34,169 nucleotides of DNA from Chloroflexota bacterium (GCA_003520455.1 DOUV01000965.1:1-34169); one strand, 5' to 3'; shown: positions 6,725 through 16,091, numbered from the stretch's first letter. Notes: generated by a model not told the origin, from the letters alone. Program-made: numbers and translations.

Positions 6725-8602
6725 ATGGGAAGACGACACCAGGCACAATTCCAGCCAACAGGAGAGCTGGGTGAGTTCGAGAGTGATACGAGTGTGCTCG
6801 ACGCGGCCCAAGTGTTGGGAGTCAACATCCGGTCCGACTGCGGGGGCAAAGGAACCTGCGGGAAATGCCGGGTGGTGCTCGTGGACGGTGGAGGCGGCCT
6901 CGAGGGTCCTACTCAGATCGAGCGGAAGATTCTCGGCGGAAAACTCGATTCTGGATATCGTCTGGCCTGTCAGACGTTGCTCACCGCGCCACTTGAACTG
7001 AGCGTGCCGGAAGAAAGCCGGATCGAGAAAGCGATTGCTTTGATCGGCGCTGAGGTTCGCCCTGTTGAACTGGATCCCATGGTGAAGAAATATCACCTGG
7101 AGATCGAGGCCCCGACTCTGGCCGAGCCTCTGGGCGACGTTGAACGCCTCTTGGCGACTCTCGAGCAGACGTACGGGCTGAAGGGAGTCACGGTCGCCTA
7201 TCCGGTGCTACGCCAACTACCGCGGATCTTACGAGATGCCGCCTGGGATGTGACGGTCACAGTCTGGGACTGGGGGAAGCCGGTCATCATCGCTGTTGCT
7301 CCCGGCTACTCGGATGAGATCTACGGGATTGCAGTGGACATCGGCACCACGACCCTCGTGGGCTACTTGCTCGATCTCACCACTGGCCAGGTTGTCGCGA
7401 CCGAGTCCATGCTCAACCCGCAGGTCGCCTTCGGCGGGGATATCCTGAGCCGCATCTCCTACGCCATCGAGAAGGAGCACGGCCGTCGACAGCTTTGTGA
7501 CGCTGTCCGCCAGGGGCTCAACCAGATCGTACAGCAGGCCTGTGCCAAGGCCGAGGTGGGGACGGAGCAAGTCGCTGAGATGACCGTAGTGGGCAACACC
7601 GCGATGCATCATCTCTTCCTCGACATTGAGACCGAATTTGTCGCCAAGACGCCCTTCCCTCCCGCGATTCACGGTCACTGTGATCTGAAAGCTCAGGACC
7701 TGCAGCTGATACTCAACCCGGCCACCAACGTGCACGTCCTCCCGATCGAGGCCGGGTTTGTCGGCGCCGATCATGTCGCCGCTGTGATTGCCACCGAGCT
7801 CTACGACGAGGAGGCGGTGACCCTCCTCATCGACATCGGCACGAACGGCGAATTGGTGCTTGGCAACAGCGAGTATGGCCTGCTGGCGTGCTCAGTCGCA
7901 GCCGGACCGGCGTTTGAGGGAGCCTGCATCAAATTTGGCATGCGGGCGGCGGCCGGGGCCATCGAGCGTGTTCGGATCGACCCTTTCACTTTCGAGGTCG
8001 AGTGCCAGGTGATTGGTGGGGTTCCGCCACGGGGAATCTGTGGTTCCGGGATCATCGATGCGGTGATGCAGATGTCCCGGACTGGCGTCGTGCTGCCGGA
8101 TGGTCGCTTCAATGCCGGCATCCCGTCAGCGCGGATGCGCCGCGCTGAGAAGGGGTACGAGTTTGTGCTGGAATGGGGGGCGAACTCTGGATTCGGCCAG
8201 GATCTTGTCATAAGTCAACAAGACGTTCGCGAGATTCAGTTGGCTAAAGGGGCGTTTCACGCGGGGATCCACGTCCTCAAGCAGCACCTCGGTGTAGAGC
8301 AGATCGAGAAAGTCTTGCTAGCGGGAGCCTTCGGCAGCTACATCGATCCAGAATCGGCCATGGGGATCGGCCTCTTCCCGGAATGTGATCTCGGCAGCGT
8401 AGCGGCTGTCGGCAATGCGGCCGGTCACGGGGCCTGTATCGCCCTCCTCAGCCGCCGCGAGCGGGCCAAGGCCATCAAAATCGCGCGACAGATTCGGTAT
8501 GTCGAGCTGACCGCGGATCCCAATTTTCACAAATATTTCATAGAAGGGACCCTGTTCCCGGACCCGCACCAACTCTTGCTGGAGTGGCATCCGGAGAAAT
8601 GA
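6725..8602 (+). CDS. RACo-type corrinoid activation protein (2Fe-2S ferredoxin + ASKHA ATPase)
   Basis: A 625-residue reductive activator. It returns corrinoid that has slipped to inactive Co(II) to the active Co(I) state, coupling ATP hydrolysis to electron transfer. The N-terminal ferredoxin domain (about residues 5-95) has DCGGKGTCGKC (C-x5-C-x2-C) with the fourth Cys in YRLACQT. After a linker the ASKHA ATPase domain shows AVDIGTTTLVGYLLDL, LLIDIGTNGELVLGN and VLLAGAFGSYIDPESA. Length matches RACo, OdmC and similar activators (about 600-640). It completes the four-component demethylase set and is followed by a terminator about 90 bases on. The ATG at 6725 is the first start after the previous stop; the ribosome binding site is weak, suggesting translational coupling. 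Confidence 0.93.
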   Translation: MGRRHQAQFQPTGELGEFESDTSVLDAAQVLGVNIRSDCGGKGTCGKCRVVLVDGGGGLEGPTQIERKILGGKLDSGYRLACQTLLTAPLELSVPEESRIEKAIALIGAEVRPVELDPMVKKYHLEIEAPTLAEPLGDVERLLATLEQTYGLKGVTVAYPVLRQLPRILRDAAWDVTVTVWDWGKPVIIAVAPGYSDEIYGIAVDIGTTTLVGYLLDLTTGQVVATESMLNPQVAFGGDILSRISYAIEKEHGRRQLCDAVRQGLNQIVQQACAKAEVGTEQVAEMTVVGNTAMHHLFLDIETEFVAKTPFPPAIHGHCDLKAQDLQLILNPATNVHVLPIEAGFVGADHVAAVIATELYDEEAVTLLIDIGTNGELVLGNSEYGLLACSVAAGPAFEGACIKFGMRAAAGAIERVRIDPFTFEVECQVIGGVPPRGICGSGIIDAVMQMSRTGVVLPDGRFNAGIPSARMRRAEKGYEFVLEWGANSGFGQDLVISQQDVREIQLAKGAFHAGIHVLKQHLGVEQIEKVLLAGAFGSYIDPESAMGIGLFPECDLGSVAAVGNAAGHGACIALLSRRERAKAIKIARQIRYVELTADPNFHKYFIEGTLFPDPHQLLLEWHPEK

Positions 8603-8693
8603 TACAGTCGCCTTGATCGGCGAAGCGAATCGCTCGGAGGAGTACGCGAAGGCTGCACCTTACATTCGAACGAACGAGTTCTCCAGCTGGAAA

Positions 8694-8720
8694 GGGTGGT
8701 CGAGAGACCGCTCCTTTTTC
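8694..8720 (+). terminator. Rho-independent terminator after the O-demethylase cluster
   Basis: Stem 8694-8701 with 8706-8713, GAGA loop, then CTTTTTC. It is almost identical to the terminator at 3764-3790 (one T for C change in the stem, tolerated as a G-T pair). Confidence 0.85.
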
Positions 8721-8808
8721 ATTCTTGTTTGGGACTGGGGGCATTGGCCTCCTTGGGCCGAAAGCGCACATTCTGAGACAAGCGACTGAGCAGTGGCTTG
8801 AGTGGACG

Positions 8809-9111
8809 CTACGTGAGCGCCGCTATCACAATTAGAGCTCGGAGCCGCTGTTGCCTCCACGTCAACCGTACTGGTCTCTGGGTGGGTGAGTTGCCCCAGG
8901 GGGAAAGGATGCTCATCTCCTCCTGTATCTGTGCTGTGAGAATCTTATCCTTCCCGGTTCCGAAGTAACGATGGAGAGTTCGCCGGAGAGCGCCACCACC
9001 ATGCTAACGGCGTCATCGTTGCTCATGGGATCCCTTCTCAGCAACCACAGGCAGCATCGCGTCCAAAACTCTACTCCTGTGGCGATCGGCGGTGGGTTCG
9101 GTGAATAACAC
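8809..9111 (-). pseudogene. TetR-family regulator remnant, frameshifted
   Basis: Read on the minus strand from about 9111, one frame gives DRHRSRVLDAMLPVVAEKG, a clear TetR first helix, and stops at 9013. A second frame gives DDAVSMVVALSG, and a third gives RRTLHRYFG followed by KDKILTAQIQEEM, the recognition helix and following helix of the same HTH. At least two frameshifts are needed to join them, and the sequence ends at a stop at 8809-8811 without a normal ligand-binding domain. It lies head to head with the sensor kinase gene and may once have regulated it. The rest of the 8603-9219 gap contains a terminator and no other gene I can support. Confidence 0.65.
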
Positions 9112-9219
9112 CGCCTCGCGCAGGGCGCTCACGAGCAGCCCACCCGTGCTGGCGAAGAGGCTGTAGACCGTAGCGATGATTTTGCTTGCTAGCTCCAAGG
9201 GAGAAAGGACAGGTGGTTC

Positions 9220-11406
9220 ATGAACGCGCCACCGCTCGATCTTCACCAGATGCTGGACTTCAATCCGGTGGAAGGGCAGATCACTGTCCGCGGCAAAGGA
9301 CGATTCCTCTTGATGGATGCGGATGCCCTGGGCATATTCCGTAGCGAGTTGATCAACACGTTGGGCCCGCGTGCTGCCCGCGTGGTGCTCAACCGATTCG
9401 GCTATAACTATGGCTATGCTGATGCCGTACGCTTGCGGGAGCTCTATCAGTGGGATAGCGACCAGGACTGGTTCTACGCCGGCCTCTCGATGATCACCCT
9501 CGAAGGGCTGGGACACACGGTCAACGACCACATGGAGTACGATCGGGCCGGTGGCTATTACTACGCCTACAGCCGCTGGATCAACTCCTTTGAGGCTGAG
9601 CAGCACATCCGGCGCCATGGAGAGTGGGCCGATGAGGCTGAGGGATTGTGCTGGATCCTCAGCGGCTACGTCAGCGGCTACACCACTGCCTTCCTCGGGC
9701 AGGAAGTGTTGTGGCGTGAGACGGAATGCCGGGCCAGAGGGGACGAACGCTGTTTCCTGGTGGGCAAGACGCTGGGACAGTGGCTGGCAGAGGGTTTCCG
9801 CGTGGAGCCGATGCAGTCCTTGGACCTGGCTCGGGCTTTGCGGGAGAGCAATCAGAAGCTCAAGGGGTATGCTGCTCAATTGGAGCGCGCCAATCACGAA
9901 TTGCGAGAGGCGCGGGATTACTTCGAGACGCTGATGGATATCGCCCCCGTGGCCATCAGTGTCATAAATAGTGCCGGCGTGCGCACGTACACGAATCAGG
10001 CCACACTGCAACTTTTCGGGTATTCTCGCGACGAATTGGTGGGCGCGCCCGTCAAGCGGGATTTTGGCCTCCAGGGGATCGACGATATTGTCCGCGAGCT
10101 GTACCAGAGTCGAAGACCCGTGCGCGGCTACCCGACCACCATCGTCACAAAGGAAGGGGAGGAGCGTTCCGTGGAGGTGTCGGCGTCCGCGCTCAGGGAC
10201 ACCAATGGCGCGGTCATTGGCTCTATCGGCGTTGGCATTGATGTCACGGAACGGGAAAGAGCTCAGGAAGCGATCCGCCAGCGAAATAAGGAGCTCTCCA
10301 CACTCAATGCCATCGCCGAGACTCTCAGTGGTTCATTGGACCTCGATCGTATTCTGAACGATACCCTCCACCAGATACTGAATCTTATGGAGATTGAGGC
10401 TGGGGGCATTCTGCTTCTCAAGGAGCCAACGGACGAGCTGGTCCTTCGGGCCCACTGGGGGCTATCCCCGCAGTTTGTGGAGCGAGTCGCGGGTCTGAAA
10501 GTGGGCGAGGGGTGGGCCGGACGGGTGGTGCAAACCGGGGAGCCGGTGGTCATCGCCAACATCGCCGAAGACTCGCGCCTGTCTCGACTGATCGTATGGG
10601 AAGACGGGTTCCAGTCCTTCGCCAGTGTGCCCATTCAGGCCAAAGACCGGATCCTGGGTGCCTGCAACGTAATCAGCCGCAGACGTCGCGCCTTCCGTTC
10701 TGAGGAGGTGCGGCTCCTGGTCTCGATCGGTCAGCAATTAGGTCTGGCGGTGGAAAACGCCCGCCTCCACGAGCAGGTGCAGCGTGACCTGCGCATGAAG
10801 CAAGACCTGCTCCAAGAAATGCACCACCGGGTAAAGAACAATCTGGCCACAGTCGTCGGTTTCCTGGGATTGGAGGCGGCGCGGCACGAAGGACAACCCA
10901 AGGAGGCTGCCCCGTTGCGTCGCAGCATCGATCGCATTGCCGCGATCGCGGCCGTCCACGAATTGCTCTTCCATCAAGAGGCTGGCTACACCAGCTTCGA
11001 AAGGGTGGCCCAGATCATTGCCGGCGGAATCATCGATCAGGCCCGCACGGAGGGGAGGGACGTGCGCATCCTGGTCGAGAACACGTCTGGGTGTCTATCG
11101 GCCCGCCGCGCGACCTCGCTGGCTCTGATTCTGAACGAGCTCTTGTCCAATGCCTTGACCCATGGTTTTCGTGGGCGCCGTGAAGGAACGGTGTGGGTAC
11201 AGATGAATCGTTGTGACTCAAGAGGTTGGCTTGAGGTCAAGGACGACGGTATCGGACTGCCCACGGGCTTTGACCTGGCTCGCGATGCTGGCATCGGCTT
11301 GCAAGTAATCAGCAACCTGGTGCGGCGTGACCTCGAGGGGACCTTTACGCTGGAAAGCGCGGGTGGGGTGCGAGCAGTGGTGTGCTTCCCTGAAGCCAGG
11401 GAGTAA
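9220..11406 (+). CDS. Hybrid aromatic-sensing histidine kinase (XylR_N/V4R-PAS-GAF-HisKA_2)
   Basis: A 728-residue cytoplasmic sensor kinase with no membrane segment. Residues 1-190 are a XylR_N plus V4R module like that of the phenol and toluene sensors DmpR, MopR and XylR. The four zinc ligands C144, E167, C170 and C178 fall at spacings +23, +26 and +34, identical to C155/E178/C181/C189 of MopR. Then come a coiled coil (about 200-232), a PAS domain (232-350), a GAF domain (372-520), a HisKA_2 phosphoacceptor box (EMHHRVKNNLATVVGFL, H535/H536) and a HATPase domain. In DmpR-type proteins this sensor is fused to a sigma-54 AAA+ activator; here it drives a kinase instead. ATG 9220 has an upstream GGGAGAAAGGA. 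The partner regulator begins 6 bases after the stop. Phenol or a similar aromatic is the expected ligand; the exact pocket residues were not assigned. Confidence 0.88.
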   Translation: MNAPPLDLHQMLDFNPVEGQITVRGKGRFLLMDADALGIFRSELINTLGPRAARVVLNRFGYNYGYADAVRLRELYQWDSDQDWFYAGLSMITLEGLGHTVNDHMEYDRAGGYYYAYSRWINSFEAEQHIRRHGEWADEAEGLCWILSGYVSGYTTAFLGQEVLWRETECRARGDERCFLVGKTLGQWLAEGFRVEPMQSLDLARALRESNQKLKGYAAQLERANHELREARDYFETLMDIAPVAISVINSAGVRTYTNQATLQLFGYSRDELVGAPVKRDFGLQGIDDIVRELYQSRRPVRGYPTTIVTKEGEERSVEVSASALRDTNGAVIGSIGVGIDVTERERAQEAIRQRNKELSTLNAIAETLSGSLDLDRILNDTLHQILNLMEIEAGGILLLKEPTDELVLRAHWGLSPQFVERVAGLKVGEGWAGRVVQTGEPVVIANIAEDSRLSRLIVWEDGFQSFASVPIQAKDRILGACNVISRRRRAFRSEEVRLLVSIGQQLGLAVENARLHEQVQRDLRMKQDLLQEMHHRVKNNLATVVGFLGLEAARHEGQPKEAAPLRRSIDRIAAIAAVHELLFHQEAGYTSFERVAQIIAGGIIDQARTEGRDVRILVENTSGCLSARRATSLALILNELLSNALTHGFRGRREGTVWVQMNRCDSRGWLEVKDDGIGLPTGFDLARDAGIGLQVISNLVRRDLEGTFTLESAGGVRAVVCFPEARE

Positions 11407-11412
11407 CACGGA

Positions 11413-12633
11413 GTGGAATCGCTTCGCATCCTCATTGCCGACGACGAGACCATCATTGTCATGGACCTCAAAGCCCGGCTTGAGCGGTTGGGCCACCGAG
11501 TGGTGGGCGATGCCGTTCATGGCCTTCAGGCACTGCAGATGGCACGCGAACTGCAGCCCGATTTGATCATCATGGACATCAAGATGCCCCGTCTGAACGG
11601 GATTGAGGCCGCACGCACGATCACGCAGGAATCGCCGGCGCCGATTATCTTCTTGACGGCCTATGGCGACGAGGAACTGGCCCGGCAAGCCAGCCGCGTT
11701 GGTGCCCAAGCCTACCTGGTCAAACCAGTCGCCGATAAGCATCTTGTTCCAGCCATTACGCTCGCTTACCATAATTTTCGGCAACTTTTGGCCTTCCGAA
11801 AGCGGTTGGCCAGCACTCCATGTGAGAGTGCTTCACCCCACTCCTGTCACGAGCCGATCTTGCGTATTTTCACCTTGGGCCGCTTTACGATACAACGAGG
11901 GCAAGAACTAATTTCGAAGGAGGCTTGGAGCGTCGGAAAGGCTGGAGCCCGCAAGGCTCGTGCCCTGCTCGCCTACCTGCTGAGCCGCCAACCCTACGGC
12001 GCTTCCCGCGACGAGATTCTGGAACTATTCTGGCCCATGCGAGAGTACGAAATAGCGCGCGGCAGCTTCAATCGCACCCTCTATGCTCTCCGGCGGGCTC
12101 TTGAGCCCGCGCTGAAGACTCGCCAGACCTCGACGTACATCCTGCAGGAGCAGGAGATCTACTCACTGAACATGGCTCAAATATGGCTGGATAAGGATGC
12201 GTTTCAGACGCATTTGCAGCAAGGAACACGCTGGTGGGCTCGGGGATTGCGAGATGAAGCCTACCGGGAGTGGCAGGAGGCTGACAGACTCTATCGGGGC
12301 GATTGGTTGAAGGGCGTGCCAGGAGTGGAAAACTGGTGCACGCCCTTGCGCCAGCAACTGCGCATGGACTATGTTCATTTGCAGTTTAGCCTCGCTGACG
12401 CGGCTGAGAGGCAGGGCGACTTCTCCCGGGCATTGCTGTACTCTCAGAAAGCACTGGAACAAGACCCGTTCGATGAAGCGATCAATGAACGCCTGATACG
12501 AACCTACCTTCGCCTGGGCCGATTTGCCGATGCGGTGGATCAGCAGCGCTTCTACGAAGCCCGCTGCCAGGACCTCGACATCTCGCCGGCACCGGATTTA
12601 CTTCGGCGGGCTCAGAAGCTGCCTGTCGACTAA
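11413..12633 (+). CDS. Response regulator with SARP-type DNA-binding and BTAD domains
   Basis: A 406-residue transcription factor. The receiver domain (1-120) has IADDET, phosphoacceptor Asp55 in LIIMDIKMPRLNG, LTAYGD and YLVKPV. After a short linker comes a winged-helix OmpR/SARP-like DNA-binding domain (about 155-240: FTLGRFTIQRGQ, KARALLAYLLSRQPYG, SRDEILELFWP, FNRTLYALRRALEP), then a helical bacterial transcriptional activation domain (about 250-400). GTG 11413 is taken as the start because it opens the receiver sequence at once; a Shine-Dalgarno is not obvious, consistent with coupling to the kinase 6 bases upstream. As the cognate partner of the V4R kinase and sitting between the demethylase and phenol-activation genes, it probably controls one or both. 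The binding site is unknown. Confidence 0.9.
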   Translation: MESLRILIADDETIIVMDLKARLERLGHRVVGDAVHGLQALQMARELQPDLIIMDIKMPRLNGIEAARTITQESPAPIIFLTAYGDEELARQASRVGAQAYLVKPVADKHLVPAITLAYHNFRQLLAFRKRLASTPCESASPHSCHEPILRIFTLGRFTIQRGQELISKEAWSVGKAGARKARALLAYLLSRQPYGASRDEILELFWPMREYEIARGSFNRTLYALRRALEPALKTRQTSTYILQEQEIYSLNMAQIWLDKDAFQTHLQQGTRWWARGLRDEAYREWQEADRLYRGDWLKGVPGVENWCTPLRQQLRMDYVHLQFSLADAAERQGDFSRALLYSQKALEQDPFDEAINERLIRTYLRLGRFADAVDQQRFYEARCQDLDISPAPDLLRRAQKLPVD

Positions 12634-12887
12634 TCGCCATTCTTCCCTCGCTGGCTCTCCGAGAGTCCTGTTCCCCCAGCATTTTCCCGAACAAAAACCG
12701 AAGTGCCATCGCCTATCATTGGGCCAGCCTCGGCGAGCAGCACGTCGGGATGACAGGCACCGGTCGTCCGAAAATGTCCTGTGCGGCGGCGAGTTCGTCA
12801 ACGGCCCGCACGGGTTCACCGTGTTCCCCCGAACTTCCATTGATTGCCGTTTGATCTTGCAGCCGCTGCACAGAAAGGAGACAGAAA

Positions 12888-14747
12888 ATGACCCGTCGAG
12901 GACAGTTCATGGATCCGCACGACGTCCCAGTTATCCCGGGTACTGAAGGTTGGGAGAGGATGTATCCCTACTATTATCGGTTCGTTCCGCGGGGCGTCGA
13001 TCCCAAAATGGAGGCGTATGAGAGTTCACAACTCTGGTTTGTGGATAACCTGCACCAGACGGGTCCTCTGCTGCCCTTCGAAACGATCGTGGATGACTGT
13101 TGGTGGCCCAGCCTCAGCCAGATCAGTACGCGGGTCGTATGCTTCCCAACCTCCAGAGGAATCGATCATCGCATGCTGTACGGATGGGTTTACCTATCCA
13201 GCCTGGAGGAGACCGATCCTGAGATAATCGAAGCAAAAGCGAAAGTGGTCTCAGATCGAATGTCCTTCCTCTTCCAACACTGGGATGACTTTATGCCATC
13301 GTGGAAAGAGAAGCAGTACCAGAACGCAAAACGGGTGGACACATTGAGATTTGGCGATTTACCTGAAATGGTCGATGACGCTTACATCTTGAATCACATA
13401 GGCCATTCTCCTGCTCATGAGATGAGAATGGACTATTTCAAACTGCTAGAAATTGTTGATCTCTGCTGGGAGCAGCACTTCGAGCTCTTCAACGTTGGAC
13501 TTGCCGCCTACTTGAGCTTCAGCGATCTTGCGAAGAAGCTTTTCCCCGATATCGCGGATGTAACGATCGGGATGATGTGTGCTGGCGGCGTCCAATACGA
13601 TTCCTACTTACCGGAGGTAAAGCTACAAGAGCTTGCCCAGTTGGCCATTGATTGGGGAATAGCCGACCTAATCATGCAGCCTGGCACGGCTGACGACGCG
13701 GAGGCCAGGTTGGCGACGACCGAGGCTGGCAGGAGGTGGCAGCGGGAACGTGATAAATACCGGGACCCATACTTTTACATTGGAACGGGCTTTAGTGTCG
13801 TGACTCATGAAGACTCAAGCTGGAACGACGATCTCAACCTTCCGCTGGCCATTCTGAGGGAGTACATCCCAAAGCTACAACGCGCCGAGACGGTGGCACG
13901 AGACATCGGCGCCAAGAAGCAGGAATCCGATGCCCTCGTCGAAAAGTACCGGAATTTGATCCAGGACGAGACCGACAAGGCCATGTTTGATCAGCTTCTG
14001 CCTTTGGCACGCCGAGGTGCTGAGCATGCCGAGAGCCATATGTTTTGGGGCGAGGCTCAGTACCAACCGCGGCAATTCAGGAAACTGAATGAATTTGCCG
14101 AAGTTTTTTGCAGATATGAGATGCTAGCAGAACCAAAAGATCTCTACTACCTGAATCGGTGGGAAATCCCGACGCTGATTCAAGATCTGACCAACGCATG
14201 GGCGACACGATCGAAGCCGGCTGCGTCCTGGTACTGGAAGAAAGAGATCGCCTGGCGTAAAGAGGTATTTGCAAGATTCAAGGACTGGGACGCGCCTCCA
14301 TTTCTCGGCCGTGTCCCAGATGTAATCACGGACCCATTCACGATTGGCCTGTGGGGAATCACTGATGCCTCCATCGATGCCTATCTCAAGGGGGCCGAAG
14401 TCAAGCCGGAAGAACTTTCCGAGCTCACCGGCTTCCAAGGCGCACCGGGGGTAGCTGAGGGGACTGCCAGGGTCGTGGAATCGGTCCGGGCGATTGGAGA
14501 CGTCCAGGAAGGAGAGATCCTGGTGGTCACACTGACGTCGCCAACCTGGGGGCCAGCGTTTGCCAAAATCACAGCCTGTGTCACAGACATCGGTGGCATG
14601 ATGAGCCACGCGGCAATTATCTGTCGCGAGTATGGCTTGCCCGCGGTGACAGGTACCGGTTATGCGACGAAAGCAATCAAGACGGGTGACCGAATCAGAG
14701 TGGATGGGGATCAGGGGGTCGTAACCATACTGGAGAAGGCCAAATAG
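12888..14747 (+). CDS. Phenylphosphate synthase-like subunit A (PEP-synthase phosphohistidine domain)
   Basis: A 619-residue protein like PpsA of anaerobic phenol degraders such as Thauera. In that system, PpsA carries a phosphohistidine and, with PpsB, converts phenol and ATP to phenylphosphate, AMP and phosphate. The C-terminal PEP-utilising mobile domain (about 520-619) has the catalytic His motif TDIGGMMSHAAIICREYGLP followed by AVTG. The larger N-terminal part (VVDDCWWPSLSQIS-type sequence, many aromatic residues) lacks an ATP-grasp domain, which is in the next gene. ATG 12888 follows AAAGGAGACAGAAA. Base composition becomes AT-richer from here to about 22.1 kb. It could act on a related phenol such as catechol, or on another alcohol. 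The 254-base gap before it contains no feature I can support. Confidence 0.82.
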   Translation: MTRRGQFMDPHDVPVIPGTEGWERMYPYYYRFVPRGVDPKMEAYESSQLWFVDNLHQTGPLLPFETIVDDCWWPSLSQISTRVVCFPTSRGIDHRMLYGWVYLSSLEETDPEIIEAKAKVVSDRMSFLFQHWDDFMPSWKEKQYQNAKRVDTLRFGDLPEMVDDAYILNHIGHSPAHEMRMDYFKLLEIVDLCWEQHFELFNVGLAAYLSFSDLAKKLFPDIADVTIGMMCAGGVQYDSYLPEVKLQELAQLAIDWGIADLIMQPGTADDAEARLATTEAGRRWQRERDKYRDPYFYIGTGFSVVTHEDSSWNDDLNLPLAILREYIPKLQRAETVARDIGAKKQESDALVEKYRNLIQDETDKAMFDQLLPLARRGAEHAESHMFWGEAQYQPRQFRKLNEFAEVFCRYEMLAEPKDLYYLNRWEIPTLIQDLTNAWATRSKPAASWYWKKEIAWRKEVFARFKDWDAPPFLGRVPDVITDPFTIGLWGITDASIDAYLKGAEVKPEELSELTGFQGAPGVAEGTARVVESVRAIGDVQEGEILVVTLTSPTWGPAFAKITACVTDIGGMMSHAAIICREYGLPAVTGTGYATKAIKTGDRIRVDGDQGVVTILEKAK

Positions 14748-14776
14748 GCCAGGAGGCAGTGCAGGGGTATCAGCTT

Positions 14777-14852
14777 GCGCCCGGTGGACTGGTAGTCAAT
14801 TGAGCGAGAGCCGCGGGATATCATGCTCGCCAATCTATCAGTCCACCTGCGC
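14777..14852. repeat. Intergenic hairpin between the two phenylphosphate-synthase-like genes
   Basis: GTGGACTG (14784-14791) pairs with CAGTCCAC (14839-14846), extended after a small internal loop by GCGC/GCGC (14777-14780 with 14849-14852). AGGAGGC at 14751 and GCCTCCT at 14851 offer an alternative outer pairing. It may tune relative expression of the two subunits or stabilise the message. Confidence 0.5.
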
Positions 14853-14941
14853 CTCCTGCTGTGTTGAGGACGCCGTCCTATTCAAGGCGCGCGGCGACGA
14901 ACCACCCGCCCGATCCGCTTACTCCATCCAGGAGTGAAGAC

Positions 14942-16012
14942 ATGAACCACATTGTTTGGTTGAACGAGTGTAGAAAAACGGATACAGCAAAGCTGGGGGG
15001 CAAGAACGCGAACCTCGGTGAATTGATAAGAACGGGTATTCGAGTTCCACCAGGCTTTGCGGTAACGGTCGACGCGTACAAGGAAGCGGTAGAACAGGCT
15101 GGTATTCAAGCGGAAATGTCCAAAATCCTGGCCGAGGTCCAGGTGGATGACATTGATTCAGTCGATGCGGCGAGTCAGAACATCCGCCAGCTGTTTGAGT
15201 CGATGGCCATGCCCATGGAGATCGCGGAAGCCGTAGATGAATATTATACGATGTTGACAGAGCAATGTGATGTTCCCGAGGTTCCAGTTGCCGTGCGCTC
15301 CAGTTCGACCGCCGAGGACCTTGCCGATGCTAGCTTCGCCGGTCAGCAAGAAACCTACCTCTGGGTTCAAAACAAGGATCAGGTAAAGAAACACATTATC
15401 AAGTGTTGGTCGAGCTTGTTTACGGCGCGCGCGATCAGCTACCGGATCAAGAAAGGCTTTCCCCACGAGCGGGTTGCAATCAGTGTTGGCGTCCAGAAGA
15501 TGGTCAACGCTAAGGTGGCTGGCGTCCTGTTTACCCTCAATCCGATAACTGGCGATCGGTCCAGGATCGCCCTATGTGCGAGCTGGGGGCTCGGGGAGCC
15601 GGTTGTGAGCGGGGAAGTCACGCCTGATGAATGGCTGATCGATAAGTTTACTTTCGAGGTTGTCCGGTGCAGGCTGGCGCCAAAAGCCATTGAATACGCC
15701 CCCGATTTCGCTAGTGGAAAAGTGACAATCGTCGATGTGCCGGATGAGCGACAAAACATTTTGTGCCTGAGCGATGAAGAGATCAGTGAATTGGCGAGGT
15801 TGGCCACAGTTATTGAGAACCATTATGGGACAGCCCAGGATATCGAGTGGGCTATTGACCATGACTTCGCCTTCCCGGAAAACGTATTCATCGTCCAATC
15901 CCGTCCCGAGACGGTCTGGAGTCGGCGCGAGGTGAGGCCTGTCGTGCAAAGAGAAGCCACCGCTCTAGACTATATCCTGGGTGTGTTAAGTGGTGGCACA
16001 AAATTAAAGTGA
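14942..16012 (+). CDS. Phenylphosphate synthase-like subunit B (PEP-synthase ATP-grasp domain)
   Basis: A 356-residue protein corresponding to the N-terminal nucleotide-binding part of PEP synthase and to PpsB (about 40 kDa) of phenol degraders. Motifs: LGGKNANLGELI near the N-terminus, the ATP-grasp signature VRSSSTAEDLADASFAGQQE at about residue 118, the GVLFTLNPITGDRS loop, and the C-terminal EWAIDHDF and IVQSRPETVW. Known partners phosphorylate the histidine of PpsA with the beta-phosphate of ATP. The ATG at 14942 is preferred over upstream in-frame codons because GGAGTGAAGAC precedes it and family homology begins there. Together with the preceding gene it forms a split PEP-synthase pair. 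The third subunit, PpsC (a CBS-domain activator), is not seen in the window. Confidence 0.85.
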   Translation: MNHIVWLNECRKTDTAKLGGKNANLGELIRTGIRVPPGFAVTVDAYKEAVEQAGIQAEMSKILAEVQVDDIDSVDAASQNIRQLFESMAMPMEIAEAVDEYYTMLTEQCDVPEVPVAVRSSSTAEDLADASFAGQQETYLWVQNKDQVKKHIIKCWSSLFTARAISYRIKKGFPHERVAISVGVQKMVNAKVAGVLFTLNPITGDRSRIALCASWGLGEPVVSGEVTPDEWLIDKFTFEVVRCRLAPKAIEYAPDFASGKVTIVDVPDERQNILCLSDEEISELARLATVIENHYGTAQDIEWAIDHDFAFPENVFIVQSRPETVWSRREVRPVVQREATALDYILGVLSGGTKLK

Positions 16013-16091
16013 GAAAGACTTTCGCCTAAGATGATCCAACCTGTTTTCTATGTAGTCGGGAAGCTGCAACTTATCAAAGGAGTACTAGAAC

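Noticed and set aside
9013..10011. 332-codon minus-strand open frame
   Set aside because: Most of it is antisense to the V4R kinase. Only its last part, 9013-9111, has real TetR character and is reported as a remnant.
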